Shown piece by piece: positions 48,831-61,603 of a stretch of 64,000 nt of DNA. Source of the DNA: Eulemur rufifrons. Its lineage: Eukaryota; Chordata; Mammalia; Primates; Lemuridae. The stretch spans positions 13,320,193 to 13,384,192 of the forward strand of contig NC_091012.1 in NCBI RefSeq assembly GCF_041146395.1, in the 5' to 3' direction. The position numbers and the translations under genes are program-made. A model generated the notes under the pieces. That model made no database searches and was not told the DNA's origin. It worked only from the letters and a program-made list of their open reading frames with translations. The first letter of the stretch is position 1. The number at the start of each line of letters is the position of its first letter.

Positions 48831-50896
48831 ATGCTTAACATATATAAATTTAAGGAAATTTTCCCAATTACTCTTAATGTTTGATTTATTATGTAATTTT
48901 TGAAAACATAAGTTGGGATGTCACAAAATGGATTTAGCCTACAGAGGTTTCAACCAGAGAATGCCATTTTAATGAGCCTTTTTGAGTCAAAAACTATCTC
49001 CTTCCACAAACCTATTCCTCTTCCTGCATTTTCTGTCTAGGAGAAAGGCACTGCCATCTACCCAGTCCCCAAAACTAAAGCCTTAGCTGCCGCTTTTGCC
49101 ACCTACTCCTACTTTTCTTCCACACCAATCTTCCTACACTATCTCCTAAATGACCACAAATCCTTTCCCTCCACTTCAGTCGCTGATACCGCCTTTAGTT
49201 TAAATCCTCACTTCTCTCCTAGATGAACATAAAGTCTGTTGTCCTGTTGCTTCTTTCAATCCCTCCTTACTGTGCAAGTGACCTCACTACAAACACATGT
49301 GCTAGTGCCTCTTCAACCTTACAGGGTTCAATACCTCTCATTTTCAAGGACAAAATTAAAACTACCCCAGCATCTAATTGGGGGTCAGAAACATCTAGGT
49401 TTGCATCCCAGATTCAAGCACTGTTCAGCAGTGTGACCTCAGATGACAGAACTCTCTAAGCCTCTGTTTTCTCATCTGCCTGAACTCACTGATGGTTGCG
49501 ACTGTTTCATACCCACAGTGCCTGGCACATAGAAGGGGCTTTAATGCATCCAGTTATATGAAGGGAAAGCATTTTAAAGTTCACATCAAAAAGTTCTTCT
49601 CCTTTTTAAAAAGTATACTTGACTTTTTCCTTTAGTTTCTAATAATCAGGGTCAGGCGCTTGTAGGAATCCAGATTGTCTGGGGTCAAATCCTTGTCTCA
49701 CCAGCAGAGCAGTCATGTGACCTTGGGGAAGGTACTGCCTTCTGCATGTCAATTTCTTCTGTATTAACAAAACCTAACACGTCATTGTTTGGGGGGTTAA
49801 ATGAGTATACCACAGCTGGAATAGTATAGGGCACATAGTGCCTGCCAAATGTTAACTATTCATCTTCATGGAATCAGAACTGTGGTACCCCACAGTGTGA
49901 TTTACAATTTTGTATGAGGGAATTGTGTTTTATGTGTTGTTGTTAGTAAAAGAAGGAAAATCTGGAAACTGCTGCCTTGGAAGAAAGAAACAAAGGTGAG
50001 AAAAGGAAGTTGGTGAGTCCCAGCAATTCAGAGCTGGGAGGGATGAATCTGATCCCTATTTTATGGACAGTGAAGTGGAGGGTGATGTATCCTCAGGTCT
50101 CACTCAAGACACACAGTAGCAATCTTTATTGAGAGTAGGACCAGTTCCCTGGGGGTTGTTATGGTCATGTGACAGGTGAAAACTAATACTTCTGAGAATA
50201 CAAGAGAACATTTAGTTACAAGAACAAATTTGGGTATAAATTTGGTGAGCAAATGAAAGCTGTTGGACTCTGAAAAACTGAGTTGTTAATGGAACCAGCT
50301 CTTTACTGACAGGGGCTTTCTATAGGGTCCATTGATGAGGATGGCTTTGAGGAACAAATGCCCACTGTGCTTCCCACGGGACTGGAAAGTTCCCAGTAGC
50401 CAGGAATGAAAACTGGAGTCCGGTGCTCACCATGGGAGGGGTGGGGCAGGGAAGGGCAGGACATTGTGAGTCATGTGCGTGGGCTCTGAGGTAGGCATGT
50501 TGGGGGGTGGGACTGTGCGTGTGATTGGTTCCTTGTAACCAAGTAACCACAGGACACATTCTGGTTGGCAAGTGCCTGCCAGGGCAATTGGCCTTCAGTC
50601 AGGAGGTGGTGACAGAAGAGGAGGAGGTCGGACTGAGCACTCTTCTAGCAGTGGCTGTGCCATTCAGTATTTTTTGGATATTTACCACTTTTAAATAAGC
50701 CCAGCTTGTCACTGCCCTAGCACACAAGTCAGCTCGGGGGAGGCAGCCATTGCCGTGGTTTGGGGGTGCGGCAGAGGCTGGAACCCTGCCCAGAGCAGGG
50801 CTGCAGGGTCAGCAGGCTGCCGAGAGAGAGAGGAGGAGTCGGGGTCAAGCAAAGGTACAGGCAAAAGGCAACAAGGGGAAACAGCAGAGGCAGCCC
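48831..50896. repeat. Flank of the cyclin-Y-like locus with MIR fragments
   Basis: MIR-like text lies at 49440-49560 (CTAAGCCTCTGTTTTCTCATCTG, GTGCCTGGCACATAGAAGG) and 49640-49860 (TCATGTGACCTTGGGGAAGG, GGGTTAAATGAGTATACC). 50.3-50.9 kb becomes GC-richer, as expected near a first exon, but I see no clear TATA box or CpG island. Confidence 0.5.
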
Positions 50897-51122
50897 CTGG
50901 GGAACATGCTGAGCTGTTGTGTGTCCCCCAATACCAGCCCCACATTGGGCTGGCGTATCCATGCAATTGAGATGGACTATGAGTCTGAGATCTACCTGGC
51001 GGCAGCCAGGAACATGGTGGCAGTGGCTTCTGCACCTGCTGCCATGGAGCCTGCTGAACTGGATTCTGGAGGTGGTGAGGGCCCCCACCTGCAGCACATC
51101 AGCAACAAGGGGATGCCCAAAG
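50897..51122 (+). other. Exon 1 of the cyclin-Y-like locus
   Basis: An open stretch of 75 codons plus one base, ending at a GT donor (51123-51124). The frame is also open upstream to an ATG at 50750, so an N-terminally extended product is possible on paper; that extension has no resemblance to cyclin Y. The block after SCCVSPN is more diverged than the MEPAELD and HLQHIS blocks. Confidence 0.72.
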
Positions 51123-52125
51123 GTAGGGAGGTGGCACACCTCAGACACATCTGTGGCCTCTGCCTCCCCCAGGGTTCCCTGGGAGGCATCCACTACCTCA
51201 GGCTCCTTCCTACCTGGAGCTGCTTTTCCAGGGGTGGGTACCAGGGTTGAAGGCTGGCTCTGCCTCATGTCCCCACCCCTTAACTTTTCCCCACCTTGTC
51301 TGGCCAGTTTCCTTCCTTCCTCCTGACCCAAATTACCAGTTGCTGCTCCTTCTTTCCATTCCCCCAACCCCACATGGGAGCCTGCAGCCCACACCTCCTT
51401 TGGTCTGTAGCTCTCTTCATCATCCCATAGGAACTTATAAATCTTTTTGGTATATTCTCTCCCATTTCTCAATGAACATTCAACTACCCCCATTTATGGA
51501 GTATTCATGCCATTCTCTATCCTTCCCCATCGAAAGTGAAGGAGCCAGGGAAGGGCCTTGTTGTTCCTTCCTCCCAGTCATTAAGGTAGCTGATACTCAG
51601 GATAGTTCACACCCAAATATTTGAGGATTTCTTATTTAAATTCAAAATAGAAGTTGCCATAGGAGACTCTATATGGTATTCTTAATACAGGTTTTCCGTT
51701 GCCTTGATGAAAGCTTTCTTTTTCCCTTCCAACTATAATTCAAACACAAAGAAAGAAATTTGGGGGCTGCTTAAAATAACTGAAAAGTGTGAAATGTTAT
51801 TGCCAGAGCTGCAGAATTTTTTTTATATGAAGTAGTTTACCCATGGATTTGTGATTTTTTAAAATTCTAACTTTGACACAGATATATCTTCAGTGACTTA
51901 AGACTTCATTTTCCTGCTCTAAAGGAGGGGTGGTGTAAAGGTTTGGGAGTTAAAATGCCAGACCCTGCCTGTAAAAGACTGTTTCCATGGCTCCCCTCCT
52001 CTGGCCCCAGTAGAATCCTGTTCAAAGATAAGAATGTTGAGGTAAAAGTTCTTAAGACTATAAAACACTGGGAGGAGGGAGATGGGAGGAGGAAAAGGAA
52101 GAAATATTTGAGTTTGTTTTTTTAC
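51123..52125 (+). other. Intron 1 of the cyclin-Y-like locus, first part
   Basis: The intron (51123-55664, about 4.5 kb) holds unique sequence here. A 254-codon minus-strand frame at 50729-51493 is an antisense shadow of exon 1 and its flanks. Confidence 0.5.
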
Positions 52126-52340
52126 TTTTTTTTAAATTTCAGCATATTATGGGGTACAAAAGTTCAGGTTATGTATATTGCCCATGTCACCCCCACTCCC
52201 TCCCCCGAGTCAGAGCTTCAAGCAGGTCCATTCCCCAGACAGTGCGCATCACACTCATTATATAGGTATACACCCATCCTCTCCCCACCCCCACATCTGC
52301 CCGACACCCAATTAGTGTTATTCTCAAATGTGCACTTGAG
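52126..52340 (-). mobile_element. Short L1 3' UTR insertion, minus strand
   Basis: Poly-T, TTTCAGCATATTATGGGGTACAAAAG, the C-rich part (CCCCCACTCCCTCCCCCGAGTC) and CGACACCCAATTAGTGTTATTC: an L1 3' UTR of about 210 bp. TTGAGTTT...TTTTTAC occurs on both sides (52108-52125 and 52336-52347), likely a target duplication blurred by the T run. It lies in intron 1 of the cyclin-Y-like locus. Confidence 0.8.
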
Positions 52341-53109
52341 TTTTTACTTCTAGAATTTTGAAAAGAGATGAATCTAGGTAAAAATAATTTAGGATGACAA
52401 GGTGGTTTGTGAATAAAAACTAAGTGCTTTGAAATAGAAAACATTGTATCACAAAGATGTTTACATGTGGCTGGCTTATTTTTTCATTTAAATGCCAGTG
52501 GCTTCATTGCTATAGAGGAAAAGCCTTAGATCTCTTCTATTGAAACTTTGGTTAGACTTTTAATTCACTGAAAAGTTAGAATAATTAGGCCTCATGACAT
52601 GAGGGATGTGCCTTTGCAATTGGGAAGTGCTGTACTCACTTTTCAGAATATTCAAAAACTGCAAAAGAATGAACAAATATATTATGTGAATTAATTGATT
52701 GTACCTTTATACACAAAGCATGTAAGTACTTGTGAAAATTTTTGCTCTGCTTGGTGGTTTAAAATAAGCCTGTGAGTGGTTTTACAAAACAGTTAGTAGA
52801 TGGGTAGCATAGGATGAGAGTCCAAAATGGTCTCTTTACATCATTCTTTAGGATGTACAACACATTTTCATGTACATCATATTTGGCCCTTCCAAATACA
52901 AATAAAGCCTGTGTATATTCTCTCTATATTTCTGATGAAGAAACAAGGACTTAAAGATCTGAAATGACTGTGTAAGACAGCTACTGAACCACACAAAAGT
53001 TCTAAGTCCTCAGACTGGCGTGGAGGTGGCAGATATGCCAAATTTGGTTCTTAAAAAACTTTAAAAGCTGAGGAATGCATCGTATTAATATTTTACCCAG
53101 CTATTTTTA

Positions 53110-53242
53110 AAAAAAATTTTTAGAGATAGATTTTTCTATCTTGCTCCACCTGGCCATGAACTCCTAGCCTCAAGCAATCCTCCCTCTACAGCCTCGAAAA
53201 GTGATGGGATTACAGGTATGAACCACCATGCCTGGCTTGCAT
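53110..53242 (-). mobile_element. Partial Alu (one arm), minus strand
   Basis: TTTTTAGAGATAGATTTTTC, CCTAGCCTCAAGCAATCCTCC, GTGATGGGATTACAGGTATGAACCACCATGCC: the right arm only. Confidence 0.75.
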
Positions 53243-53477
53243 TGTTAGAAAGTACTTAAGTGTATAGCAATGGACTTGTAAAATAAACTGGTACATCCAC
53301 ACAAAGGAGTTCTATGAGCTATAAAAATAATAATTTCTCTCTTTACTGCTATGGAGTCATTACTAGGATGTTATATGAAAAAGCAAGAGAGAGAACATAC
53401 ATTAACTTACATGAAAGAAAGCAGGGGAAATATGTGTTTGTTTATTTAAAAAAAAAAAAAAAAACACTGAAAGGAAT

Positions 53478-53500
53478 TTTTGTGTGTGTGTGTGTGTGAC
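53478..53500. repeat. (TG)n microsatellite
   Basis: TTTGTGTGTGTGTGTGTGTG; a poly-A run lies just before (53448-53463). Confidence 0.9.
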
Positions 53501-55447
53501 TGTTTTTCTCTCAACTTTAGTAGATAGCCAAAGTGAATATTTGCCCAAGATATTGTTTTGGTATGGGTTTTCCAATGAATGTCAAATATTTACTTTTTGC
53601 TTTTGAGTTAGTGAAACCTTTGTTTTTTAGTTTATTGTGCATTATATAGTATATATATTGCTCTTGCATTTCATTCACTCCTCACAATGTTTTGATTTAG
53701 GTAGTGGAGAAATTATACCTGTTTTATATACGAGAAGACAGGCTTTGAGAAGTATAAATTGAGTTTCCAAGATTTTAAATAAGACTTGGTAGATCAAGAA
53801 TGTAATTTCCAGACACATTGAATATAGGAACAAAATTTATAGAATCACTTATATGGGCCTCTTTGGATATTACATTTTTTCTCACCTTTTTTTAGTGTAC
53901 TAAAGTAATTAAGCTTTAGGGTTAAAACAGTAACATTAGATAATAAATGAAACAGAGGTACCAGTAACACAGAAATGTTCTTAAAAGTCTAAGAAATGGA
54001 GTTAAGTGCTCTTAAGGAATATATGAAGGAAGAAAGGCATACTACAGTATATGAATTGTCACAGCTCAGTCACAGTCACTAAAATAAATTGAGGATTAAA
54101 AAAGTTAAGGCAAGACTTAGAGTTGATGCAGAGACAGATAAAAATTCAGAGACTTAAAATATTTGTGTTATGGGCCATAAAACTAATACAATGTGCAGTG
54201 TAGAGATGACAGAGCAGGTCAGTAAATGCAATGAGCCTTTACATAAATGGGTGCCCAGCAGTTGGCCCAGAAACTGCTTCTATTTCATTGGGATATACTG
54301 CAGTCAATGTTGAACTCAATCTCTTTCTCTGAAATGTACTGGTTCTTTGATTAATTTCTTGGTCACTGCCCTCTCCCTTTAATGTTTTGCAAGGAAACTT
54401 ATTTCTCGATAGTTTACAATTGTATAATTTTAACACTGTTTGCCTTTAATAATGCATTTCATTTATTATAAATTACATATATTTTTACATTTTAACATCT
54501 GTGCAATTGAGATGGATCTTATAACTAGTAGAATCTTAGAGGAAAAGCAGTATTCAACATTAGTGAGGTGTCTTATGGACTTTTTCCTCTGAGGGATGTT
54601 TACCTTAATTAATTAGTTTATTGTTTCCTCTCATGACAACTTTTATTATCCCATATGATGGTAAAGTTTGTTTTATGGAAATTCAATAATCTGTTTTGTA
54701 GTCTCACTTACATAGGAGATTATCCCACTTTGGTGACCTGCAGGCATAGGTAGGATCAAAATTTTTTAGAAGCTGTTCTATGACCTGCTCCAGAAGATAA
54801 TTTTGATGAATCCCCAAATTAACCATGCTGTGGGAAGAAAAACATGAGAGTTTAGCTTTGGATATTGAGGCCAAAATTAAAAACCTCACTTACTGTTATG
54901 ACAATGTTCCTGTAGATTAGAAAATTAAACTTTTTATGCAGCCCTCTTAAATCTGCCATGAAGAATATCCCAGATACATCACAGATAAATAAATGAGTTC
55001 ATTTATTGAATGGAGTTAAAATTAGCCTTTGATTATCTAAAGAATGCTTGCCAAAAACCATCCTGTTTATTTTAGTATATTTGACATATTGAGCTGGTGT
55101 CTGACAGTAATTGGCCACAGCATCACTTGCTACTTGAGACTGATCCTGAAATGTGCTAGTCATATCAGCATAGAGGAGGGTGAGAGTGTTCCTATTTGAG
55201 AAGTACAAGGAGGAGATCATGTAGATGATTCCTCTACTAGTTGCATCAGATTATTCAGGTACAAGTTAAAAAAAAAAAAAAAGAAGTTGCATAGCCTAGT
55301 TTTAGTCTACATGTATGGAAAGATTCAACCATGGTGCATTTCCCAGTAGAATTTTTATATTGTTGCCACCATATTTCTTCATATTTATTACTACACACTT
55401 CTTTCAAGACTGCTAAAAGTGATTAAAATTAATGTGTACCTATTTTT

Positions 55448-55602
55448 TAGACAGAATCTCACTCTATCTTCCAGGCTGGAGTGCAGTGTTGTAATCATAG
55501 CTCACTGCAGCCTTGAACTTATGGGCTCAGATGATCCTCTTGTATCAGCCTCCAAAAGTGCTGGATTACAGGCATGAGCCTCTATGCCTGTAATCACAAT
55601 GT
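55448..55602 (-). mobile_element. Partial Alu, minus strand
   Basis: AGACAGAATCTCACTCTATCTTCCAGGCTGGAGTGCAG, CTCACTGCAGCCTTGAAC, then GTGCTGGATTACAGGCATGAGCC: internal parts are missing. It ends about 60 bp before exon 2 of the cyclin-Y-like locus. Confidence 0.8.
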
Positions 55603-55664
55603 GTAGCTGTTTTTAAAAGCATCTTTTTCATTCTTCTAAATTATCACGTCTTTTTCCTCTACAG

Positions 55665-55739
55665 ATTTAACTTTGGAATCAAATCCAACTGGCCATCCAA
55701 GGGCAGGAGCAATTTTTCTGAGCAAATCTAAAATGGATG
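55665..55739 (+). other. Exon 2 of the cyclin-Y-like locus
   Basis: 75 bp, phase 1 on both sides, with a pyrimidine-rich acceptor (TCTTTTTCCTCTACAG) and donor G/GTAAGA. It encodes the conserved cyclin-Y stretch LESNPTGHPRAGAIFLSK (CCNYL1: LESNPSDHPRASTIFLSK). The 3'-end codon would complete as V, as in the family. Confidence 0.8.
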
Positions 55740-56510
55740 GTAAGACAATATTTTTTTCCTCCAAGAAAAGACTAAAAACTATTTCTGTTTTATGGAATGC
55801 CTTATAGAAAGTATTTAGAAGAACTCATAATTACTTTAAAATTTTCAACTTTTCATTTGTTCACCTGTCATTTTGACATTTGATACACTTGCCTCTAGTT
55901 GTCACTGTTTCACTGAGAACATCTAGACTTTCTGTTTATACAATTTGCCTCCTCTTTATGAACACAATAGGCCCCATGATTTAGAAGTGGTCATAGATTT
56001 ATCCCCATCTCTCCATATTTCTTTACCCTTCTTGCCCTGCTCCAAAGAACACACTTTAAAGATGAACGATCGGATTTAGCCTGCAGTTAGGTTTTTATTT
56101 GAGCAAATGAAAAAAAACTCAGTTGTTTACATGTGGGGATTGAACTATGATTTTGGCCCCTTTTAATACAGTGATCTAACCAGATGATCCTGTCACATCC
56201 ACATCTGTCCTGCTCAGAAATTTAAGCTATTCGAAACCTTTTCATCCTAATGTAATATAAACATGCGCTGAGGTATTTCCCAGAGGTTGGCCTCAGCAAG
56301 TGAAACTACTGCCAATTTTCCAATCCTGCTTGTTTTAGGATGAGAATCAGAACCCTAGGATTGTTCTGCACTCCTGCTTATTTACCTTAATGTTATGTTA
56401 AATCTTAGTTTATTTGCTAAAAAGCCATCTACAACCAGGTTTTTCAGTTGATCTCAACAGCAAGAATACAAGAAGTGAGGTTTGTATTACATAAGAATAT
56501 TAGAAGTCTG
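55740..56510. other. Sequence downstream of exon 2, nothing recognised
   Basis: Presumed intron 2 of the cyclin-Y-like locus; no exon or repeat recognised. Confidence 0.35.
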
Positions 56511-56527
56511 CCTCTCCCAGGGGTCAT

Positions 56528-57227
56528 ATGAGCTGCAGCAGCTCTAAAGCAGAGGGAACTGGCTCCGGCCTCCTCCGCTTTGGCCCCAGGCCCGGATCCC
56601 ACAGCGCCGCCCACTGGTGCCGCCCCACCACAGAGAACAAGACCAGCCTAGCAGGGCCAGCAGGGGGACCCGGGGCTGGAGCCGCGGCTGGGGGCATGGG
56701 GCCCTTGGCTGCGCGGGCGGGACCAGCCCAGCGGGGCGGCTCAGGTGTGGGCGGGCGGCGCAGTTTACCTACTGTGGAGCTCGGCGGCGGAGACTGGAAG
56801 CCTGCGGTGTCCAGCCCGCTTCTGCTGGACTTCTTAATGCAGCGGGAGGATTACTCGCCCAGGGTCCCTCATGCAGTGACTGGTTACTACCTGAACCCTG
56901 CTGGCTTTGAGGCCTCAGACCCACACATAATTCGGCTCATCTCCCTAGCTGCCCAGAAATTCATCCCAGATATTGCCAAGGATGCCCTACAGCACTGCAA
57001 AATAAAGGGCACAGCCTCTGGCAGCTCCTGGAGCAAGAGCAAGGACCACAAGTCCACTCTAACCGCAGAGGACCTGGCCCTGCCCTCAGCGAGTATGGCA
57101 TCAATGCAAAGAAGCCCCACTACTTCACCTGAGCCACCTGACCTAAATGTGCTTGTCTATCCCATGTCCCCACACCAGCCTGTTTTCATAATAAACTGGA
57201 TTGTGACAAAAAAAAAAAAAAAAAAAA
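56528..57227 (+). pseudogene. TAF10: TAF10 processed pseudogene
   Basis: TAF10 is a histone-fold subunit of TFIID and SAGA (about 218 residues). The copy starts at MSCSSSKAEGTG (56528) and keeps TENKTSLAGPAGGPGAGAAA. It is out of frame at about 56740-56800, where the AVYLLWSSAAETG part reads in another frame. In frame again come LLDFLMQREDYSPRVPHAVT, GYYLNPAGFEASDPHIIRLI and SLAAQKFIPDIAKDALQHCK. A one-base loss near 57077 shifts the end, and the parent C-terminus (ALSEYGINAKKPHYFT, stop 57130-57132) reads in another frame. The short 3' UTR has AATAAA at 57190-57195 and a poly-A of 20 (57208-57227). No introns, a tail and frameshifts mark a dead retrocopy. It lies after exon 2 of the cyclin-Y-like locus, same strand. 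Confidence 0.95.
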
Positions 57228-57982
57228 GGAATGCAGCACAATAAAAAATAGGGGTTTCTTTTTTTCCCCTATCCTACAGAAATGAAGAAATTGGGTGTCG
57301 GCCTATACTGCATTTCCATAGTTTGTGCGTACTTTGCCTGTCTTGAACCAATCATTTCTGGTTAGGATCGCTGTATTTCTCCGTTTCTTGCAGAGCCATG
57401 AGCTTCTCTCATGTAGAGTGTGTGGAAACAGAAGAAAACTATCCCATCCCCCTGTCTCTTCAGTGGTGAGAAATGTGTGCCTAAAATGCCATCCAGCCTC
57501 AGAGGAGGAGGCAGTGTGGGAAACAAAGTGCAGCCAAAGTCCCTCTTGCAGCATTTACTCTTCTGACCTTTGTTACAACAAAGTTATTTTGTGTTCTGTA
57601 GGTACCATGTTCAATGCAGTTAGCACACTCATTTTAAAATTTCAATGCCAGCTATGTTACTTTCCAGTTATGTAAAGATCAATTTATTTTTCAGTGACAT
57701 ATTAGTAGATCACCAATAAGGATGCTTCCACGGATTCAGATGCATCTAGGGATTGGTGCCTGAACAGAAACTGGTTCTTAAGAGCTGTTCGCTGGTAGAT
57801 ACTGGTAATTAAAGTAAGCTGTGTGTCAATGTAGAATTAGAAGATACTACTGGGTAGAGGTTCAAATACGCAACAGGTTTACTTTTTGATTAGCTAAATT
57901 TCTCATCTGGCCTAATTTGTTTTGCTCTTTTCTACATGGGGATTCTTTCATTTGTATGTAATAGATTTTCATTTATTTCTTT
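57228..57982. other. Unique sequence, nothing recognised
   Basis: The frame at 57325-57675 (116 codons) contains two Cys-x-x-Cys-like pairs (CRVCGNRR, CLKCHP), but no family is recognised and no splice support is seen. Confidence 0.35.
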
Positions 57983-59842
<1,860 letters not shown>

Positions 59843-60391
59843 TAATCCCTAGTTTTACTGGAGCACATTCCCCCAGGAAAGGGCACATGGGCAGACATTC
59901 TTGGAGATCTAGCCTGTCTGAAAATCCCTCCCATTTGATAGAACATAAAATTCTAGCTTGAAATTAAATTTCATCATCTGAAGACATTTCTCTATTGTGT
60001 TCTCAATTTAGTGTGGTCCTTGCATCTGTTGCCATTGTGTGATACATTATATGTAACCAATTTGTCATCTTTATCCCTTTCCTTCTCTGAAAGAATTTTA
60101 GTGCATTCTCTATATCTGGGATTAATGCAATTTTGTAATATGGTTTGGGGGATTTTTTTCATTTTATTGGGTCCACTAAGTTTGCAGACCATCTCTTCTA
60201 GAGAGTTTTGTTTCCTTACTATTTTTTCTGTTCCTTCTTTTTTCTTATATCCTTATTCAAATGTTGGGCCTCTTTGACCAATATTTCTGCATTGATCTTT
60301 AATTATCCCCCCACTGCTTTCCAGTTTGTTTTTTTGTTCTACTTCCTGGGGATTCTTTGACTGTATACTCTAACACTTCTATTAAAAGTCT
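59843..60391. other. Unique sequence, nothing recognised
   Basis: No gene recognised; minus and plus frames at 59992-60277 overlap and have no family features. Confidence 0.35.
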
Positions 60392-60634
60392 TTGCGCACT
60401 GCCTGGGGAATGGACACGCTTGAAGTTCTGACTGGGGGGGATGGGGTGGGGGGAGGGGAAGGGTGCACACCTACATGATGAGTGTGATGTGCACTGTCTA
60501 GGGAATGGACACAATTGAAGCTCAGACTCGGGGAGATGGGGAGGCATGGCAATGTATATAGCCTGATCTTTTGTGCCCCCATAATGAGCTGAAAAACAAA
60601 CAAAAAAATAAAAAATAAATTAATTAATTAAAAA
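60392..60634 (+). mobile_element. Short L1 3' UTR insertion with the CAAACAAA tail
   Basis: GCGCACTGCCTGGGGAATGG, G-rich runs, GGCAATGTATATAGCCTGATC, then ATAATGAGCTGAAAAACAAACAAAAAAAT and an A/T tail. AAAAGTCTTTG before it (60384-60394) and AAAAGTTTTG after it (about 60635) may be a diverged target duplication. Its sequence is nearly the same as the nested L1 at 9.3-9.5 kb. Confidence 0.83.
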
Positions 60635-60868
60635 AAAGTTTTGTCTTTTTGAGAGTATTTTAAGAAATTTTTTAAAGTTTTTATTTTCTACTGAATTTTT
60701 ACCACTTCTATAAATTCGTTTTTCCTGTTGTTTTGATCTCTCTTGTTGGAGCCTTCTCTCAAATGTGTGGTGGCGGTCCCTATATTTTTCTAATTGGAAA
60801 CACCATGCAGGAGCAGGACTTTTGTTAACTGATGGCTTTCACTGTGAGGATTTGAAGGACAAGCTGGC

Positions 60869-61010
60869 TTTTTTTTTTTTTTTTTTCAGCTTATGATGGG
60901 GGTACAAAAGTTCAGGTTATATATATCGCCCATGTCCTGCCCATCCCCCCGAGTCAGAACATTCAAGCGTGTCCATTCCCGTCAGTGCGCAATGCACTCA
61001 TCACGTAGGT
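60869..61010 (-). mobile_element. Short L1 3' UTR insertion, minus strand
   Basis: Poly-T (60871-60888), CAGCTTATGATGGGGGTACAAAAG, TATATATCGCCCATGTC, and a C-rich 3' UTR to the CATCACGTAGG block. Only about 120 bp of L1 remain. Confidence 0.8.
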
Positions 61011-61589
61011 ATTAGCTGAGAGTCTTTTCTCTGGGACAGTTCAGTCTCTTCAGAGAAAGAGCTCTTCATTTTCTACCCGGGAAGTGCAAACTTGGCTACT
61101 TGTACATTTTTCAGTGAATGGACTTTTCCCATTTTCCAAATTTCAGCCCTAGTATCTCTGAGACTGGTACCTCTGAGCCCAGAAACACTCAGGTTTATAG
61201 CTCCAGGAATACACATCTAAATTCCATATAAGATGGGGGCACAGGTGGAGGAGGGGCTCTAACCACAGATTTTGAACTGACTTTGTTGGCTTTTGTTTTG
61301 TTTTACCTACCTCCCACGGTGCCATGTGCCTTCTGAATTCTGAGACTGCCTTGAGTTCAATGAGGCTGTTCCAGTCATTCTCTGGGTGCACCATAGTTGT
61401 GCTTCCATACCAGTTACCACTCCTTTGTCATCTTTTTATCTTTCAATATGAAAAGTAATCTGCTATCAATCCTTTTTCCTGGTCTTGTATACAACCTTTA
61501 TTTGATGCCTTTAATTCTAATGAATTTCAGGAGGGAGAGGAAATAAATTCATGGTCTACCCATTAAACCGAAATTTAGAAGCTATACCT
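61011..61589. other. Unique sequence, nothing recognised
   Basis: The minus frame at 61149-61394 shows no family features. Confidence 0.35.
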
Positions 61590-61603
61590 AAAGTATAAAT
61601 CTA
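61590..61603. repeat. Left target-site duplication of the last L1
   Basis: AAAGTATAAATCTA, identical to 63668-63681. Confidence 0.85.

Larger units (their letters stand above)
52348..55664 (+). other. Intron 1 of the cyclin-Y-like locus, second part
   Basis: AT-rich and mostly unique. It holds a half-Alu (53110-53240), an A run with a (TG)n tract at 53448-53500 and a partial Alu (55448-55600). No further exon recognised. Confidence 0.45.
50897..55739 (+). pseudogene. CCNYL1: Cyclin-Y-like (CCNYL1-related) locus, exons 1 and 2, start codon lost
   Basis: Cyclin Y proteins are myristoylated at the N-terminus (MGN) and bring CDK14/16 to the plasma membrane. Exon 1 (50897-51122) encodes LGNMLSCCVSPNTSPTLGWR, then MEPAELDSGGGEGPHLQHIS and GMPK; the CCNYL1 form begins MGNTLTCCVSPNASPKLG. 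The ATG position reads CTG (50897-50899), so the MG myristoylation start is gone; an in-frame ATG follows at 50906. Exon 1 ends AAAG/GTAGGG. Exon 2 (55665-55739) lies between CCTCTACAG and GATG/GTAAGA and encodes LTLESNPTGHPRAGAIFLSK then SKMD. Both junctions are phase 1 and join as K-D-L as in CCNYL1. The introns show a genomic copy, not a retrocopy. Both exons are open. The cyclin box would lie beyond the window. It could be a diverged paralogue using a later ATG, or a pseudogene like human CCNYL2. Confidence 0.72.

Noticed and set aside
50729..51493. Minus-strand open frame of 254 codons
   Set aside because: It is the antisense of the cyclin-Y-like exon 1 and its GC-rich flanks; the plus strand carries the recognisable protein and splice sites.
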